Source: Oscillospiraceae bacterium (GTDB lineage Bacteria > Bacillota > Clostridia > Oscillospirales > Ruminococcaceae). Taken from it: a stretch of 42,334 bases of DNA. The position numbers and the translations under genes are program-made. The stretch covers positions 1 through 42,334 of the forward strand of contig JAEEIA010000042.1 of assembly GCA_016281125.1 (NCBI GenBank). Reading direction: 5' to 3'. Each line of letters starts with the position of its first letter. Position 1 is the first letter of the stretch. A model generated the notes under the pieces. It had not been told where the DNA came from, ran no database searches, and was given only the letters and a program-made list of their open reading frames with translations. Below, one piece after another: positions 40,606 through 42,334 of this stretch.

Positions 40606-41721
40606 ATGAATCAAGATAATCTTCGGACAATAATTGATAATTATCTCCAGGAATTTGATTCCCTGAATAATGAAACTAATAAGGAATATGTAAAGTGGAC
40701 GGCTGTTTTTCATTTTCAAAAGCATTGGAACATTCATGCTTCAGACTTTGCGAGTATGTTTAAAAAGGCGGTTTCCAAAACAGAAATGCTTATTAATAAC
40801 CGAATGGTTCAGCCGACTGCCGGTATCGTAAAATTAGCGGAAAGACCGGAACTGACTGAAACGATTCGTGAGTTGTTTGCAGAGCTGTTTGAGGAGGATC
40901 AAGGCGATTTAACGAAACGGCAGTATCGGATTGAGAATTTTGTAAATAAAATCAATGCCCTGCTTTTGCAATACGAATCCGGAAAATGGAAGTATACACA
41001 TGATTTTAGAACAGCACTTGCATATTTGAATTTATATCAGCCCGCTCAGAATTATATGCTGAAATCTACGCAGGCGCATCAGTTCAGATACTATATTGAG
41101 TATGGCGATGACTTTGGCTATGGTTCGCAGTTCTCGCTTGCGAAATATTATCATATGTGTGACCAAATCGCGGAGATTATCCGAGAGAATCATGATCTTC
41201 GTGAAAAGCATGCGAGTCGTTTAACTGAGCTTATGTGTAGAGACGATGATTTTCACTTGCTGGTTTTTGACTTGATTTATTGTACAGCAGTTTATCGGTT
41301 ATACGATAACATTACATATACCAAACCATCAAAGCCAAGCAAAACAAAAAAGAAACCTGGTTCAACAGATATAGCGGAAGTGAAAGAGCAAGTCGAGGAT
41401 GAATTGCGAAAAGAAAAAGAAATGTTGCTTTCCGTTTTGGAAGAACGAGGTAAGTATGATGATTTTTCCATTACTGGTTTACAGGTTAAGCATCGTAAAT
41501 ACGGAACAGGTGTGATTATTGAACAGGGACAAGATCGCGTGAAGGTTGCGTTCGATCAAACTCAGCAAATTTTTATGTTGCCAAGTGCGTTTCAAGATGG
41601 CTATCTGAAGACAGATGATGAAGAAATCATGCAAACGATGCACGATATCTATGATCTTGATCGTCAGATTGACAGAATGCGTACTTCTATCCGAATGAAA
41701 GAAACTAAACTGAAAAAATGA
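40606..41721 (+). CDS. Uncharacterised helical protein with SH3-like C-terminal domain
   Basis: This 371-residue protein is mostly helical (about 1-245). It then has a Lys/Pro-rich linker (KPSKPSKTKKKPGS, about 247-260), a coiled-coil-like segment (VKEQVEDELRKEKEMLLSVL) and an SH3/Tudor-like part (VKHRKYGTGVIIEQGQDRVK, VAFDQTQQIFMLPSAF). That last part resembles the C-terminal tail domain of UvrD/PcrA-type helicases. It ends in another charged helix. GGAGGTG supports the ATG at 40606. No enzymatic motif is seen. Binding to RNA polymerase or nucleic acid is a guess from the SH3-like part. Confidence 0.7.
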   Translation: MNQDNLRTIIDNYLQEFDSLNNETNKEYVKWTAVFHFQKHWNIHASDFASMFKKAVSKTEMLINNRMVQPTAGIVKLAERPELTETIRELFAELFEEDQGDLTKRQYRIENFVNKINALLLQYESGKWKYTHDFRTALAYLNLYQPAQNYMLKSTQAHQFRYYIEYGDDFGYGSQFSLAKYYHMCDQIAEIIRENHDLREKHASRLTELMCRDDDFHLLVFDLIYCTAVYRLYDNITYTKPSKPSKTKKKPGSTDIAEVKEQVEDELRKEKEMLLSVLEERGKYDDFSITGLQVKHRKYGTGVIIEQGQDRVKVAFDQTQQIFMLPSAFQDGYLKTDDEEIMQTMHDIYDLDRQIDRMRTSIRMKETKLKK

Positions 41722-41746
41722 ATGCTTTATAATATGGAGATTAACT

Positions 41747-42010
41747 ATGAAAGTTCGCTGGAAGGGTAAAACAGAGGTTACAGGCCTTATACATGACAAA
41801 GTGTACGAAGTAATCTCTATTGAAAAAGACTGGTATCGCATTATAGATGAAAGCGGAGAAGACTACCTTTATCCGCCGGATTTGTTTGAAATCGTAGAAG
41901 AGTTGACAGAGTTCGTATATACTATATATAATAGTACTATCCTTCCTGATGAAAAAGGAGGAACAGCGCATGCAAAAGACATTTATCGGCTATGCCCGTG
42001 TATCGACTGA
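41747..42010 (+). CDS. Small SH3-like protein
   Basis: The first 52 residues form a compact strand-rich unit (MKVRWKGKTEVTGLIHDKVY, EVISIEKDWYRIIDESGEDY, LYPPDLFEIVE), a pattern of small SH3-like proteins common in Clostridia. The final 35 residues look unrelated and run into the serine recombinase gene, so the natural gene may have ended earlier and the tail may result from a fusion. It lies 25 bp after the 40606 gene, with TATGGAGAT upstream, so it is probably in the same operon. Confidence 0.6.
   Translation: MKVRWKGKTEVTGLIHDKVYEVISIEKDWYRIIDESGEDYLYPPDLFEIVEELTEFVYTIYNSTILPDEKGGTAHAKDIYRLCPCID
41903..41932 (+). promoter_or_regulatory. Promoter of the serine recombinase, inside the preceding gene
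   Basis: TTGACA and TATAAT are separated by 18 bases. The -10 region is the recurring ACTATATATAATA string. Confidence 0.75.
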
Positions 42011-42334
42011 AGAACAGAATGAAGCCCGGCAGCTTGAATCCTTCCGGACATTCCGCGAACCGATCTCCAAGACGTTTATCGACAAGTGCAGCGGCAAGAA
42101 CATGAATCGTCCCCAGCTGAAAGCAATGCTGGAATATGTGCGCGAGGGTGATGTGGTCGTGGTATCAGACTTCTCCCGGCTTGCCCGCAGCACGAAGGAC
42201 ATGCTGCAAATCGTGCAGGACCTCACTGATAAAGGTGTCGGTCTGATCAGCATGAAGGAGAATCTGGATACGGAAACGCCGCAGGGCAAGTTTATGTTGA
42301 CTGTCTTCGCAGCTCTGGCGGAACTGGAACGCGC
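41970..42334 (+). CDS. Serine recombinase (resolvase/invertase family), 3' end outside window
   Basis: The visible 121 residues are the catalytic domain of a small serine recombinase: FIGYARVSTEEQ (nucleophile Ser in the RVST motif), TFIDKCSGKNMNRPQ, VVVVSDFSRLARS and the start of the long helix (FMLTVFAALAELER). AAAGGAGGAACAGC precedes the ATG. The DNA is more GC-rich than the genes just before it, so a new module may begin here. It may be a resolvase/invertase of this or a neighbouring element; the DNA-binding part is not seen. Confidence 0.92.
   Translation, partial: MQKTFIGYARVSTEEQNEARQLESFRTFREPISKTFIDKCSGKNMNRPQLKAMLEYVREGDVVVVSDFSRLARSTKDMLQIVQDLTDKGVGLISMKENLDTETPQGKFMLTVFAALAELER

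Larger units (their letters stand above)
26840..42334. mobile_element. Decayed integrative/conjugative-type element with cargo (right end outside window)
   Basis: From the tRNA-like junction rightward the sequence is AT-richer than the core. It carries a tyrosine recombinase, parA/parB, a truncated conjugation-type gene, many lone hypothetical genes, broken genes and a serine recombinase at the window edge. No relaxase, coupling protein or type IV secretion gene is visible. The composition varies within it, so it may be a composite of more than one insertion. The right boundary is not seen. Confidence 0.65.

Overview
The window looks like a chromosomal segment of a cellulosome-forming Ruminococcus-type gut bacterium (Bacillota, Oscillospiraceae). 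The reasons are GC-rich, codon-biased core genes, strong AGGAGG ribosome sites, a scaffoldin with two cohesins, and four dockerin-bearing secreted proteins. The genus is an inference; no rRNA or marker gene fixes it.

Layout. (1) 1-745 is a gene-free, hairpin-rich stretch. (2) 746-7892 is a compact nine-gene head, packaging and tail-hub locus of PBSX/HK97 type (terS, terL, portal, capsid, protease-like, two connector-like genes, a possible tube-like gene, hub-like gene). It has no integrase, tape measure, sheath or lysis genes, yet all frames are open. (3) 7989-15117 holds cellulosome genes on the minus strand: a two-cohesin scaffoldin with a dockerin, a four-repeat protein with a CBM6-like module and dockerin, and a third dockerin protein. 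A cobalamin adenosyltransferase gene lies between the last two on the plus strand. (4) 15531-19148 is a minus-strand housekeeping run: a YycJ/WalJ-like hydrolase, rlmH, a nucleotidyltransferase-like/HEPN pair, a CYTH protein and ispE. (5) 19547-21520 holds two tandem paralogous secreted proteins, divergent from a regulator (21880-23598) that joins a LacI-type sensor to a LytTR DNA-binding domain. An array of 11-bp repeats with about a 20-bp period separates them. (6) polA and rimI (23626-26602) end the core.

(7) From 26840 to the end the base composition turns AT-rich. The junction is a 24-bp fragment matching a tRNA 3' end, followed by a tyrosine recombinase, two small genes, parA and parB (with a perfect 26-bp palindrome inside parB), an HNH-like protein, a lipoprotein, and a broken conjugation-type gene (PcfB-like joined to DUF6465). 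A SRAP gene with one in-frame amber codon, a dockerin-bearing cysteine peptidase/lectin, a large Nudix-like protein, two uncharacterised proteins and the start of a serine recombinase follow. This reads as a decayed integrative/conjugative element carrying cargo; its right end is outside the window.

How parts work together. The scaffoldin and dockerin proteins would assemble extracellularly, and the element adds one more dockerin protein. The LacI-LytTR regulator probably controls itself and the two secreted paralogs through the repeat array. A dispersed palindromic repeat family occurs in three intergenic spots, one of them inside the capsid locus, which argues that this locus has been resident for a long time.
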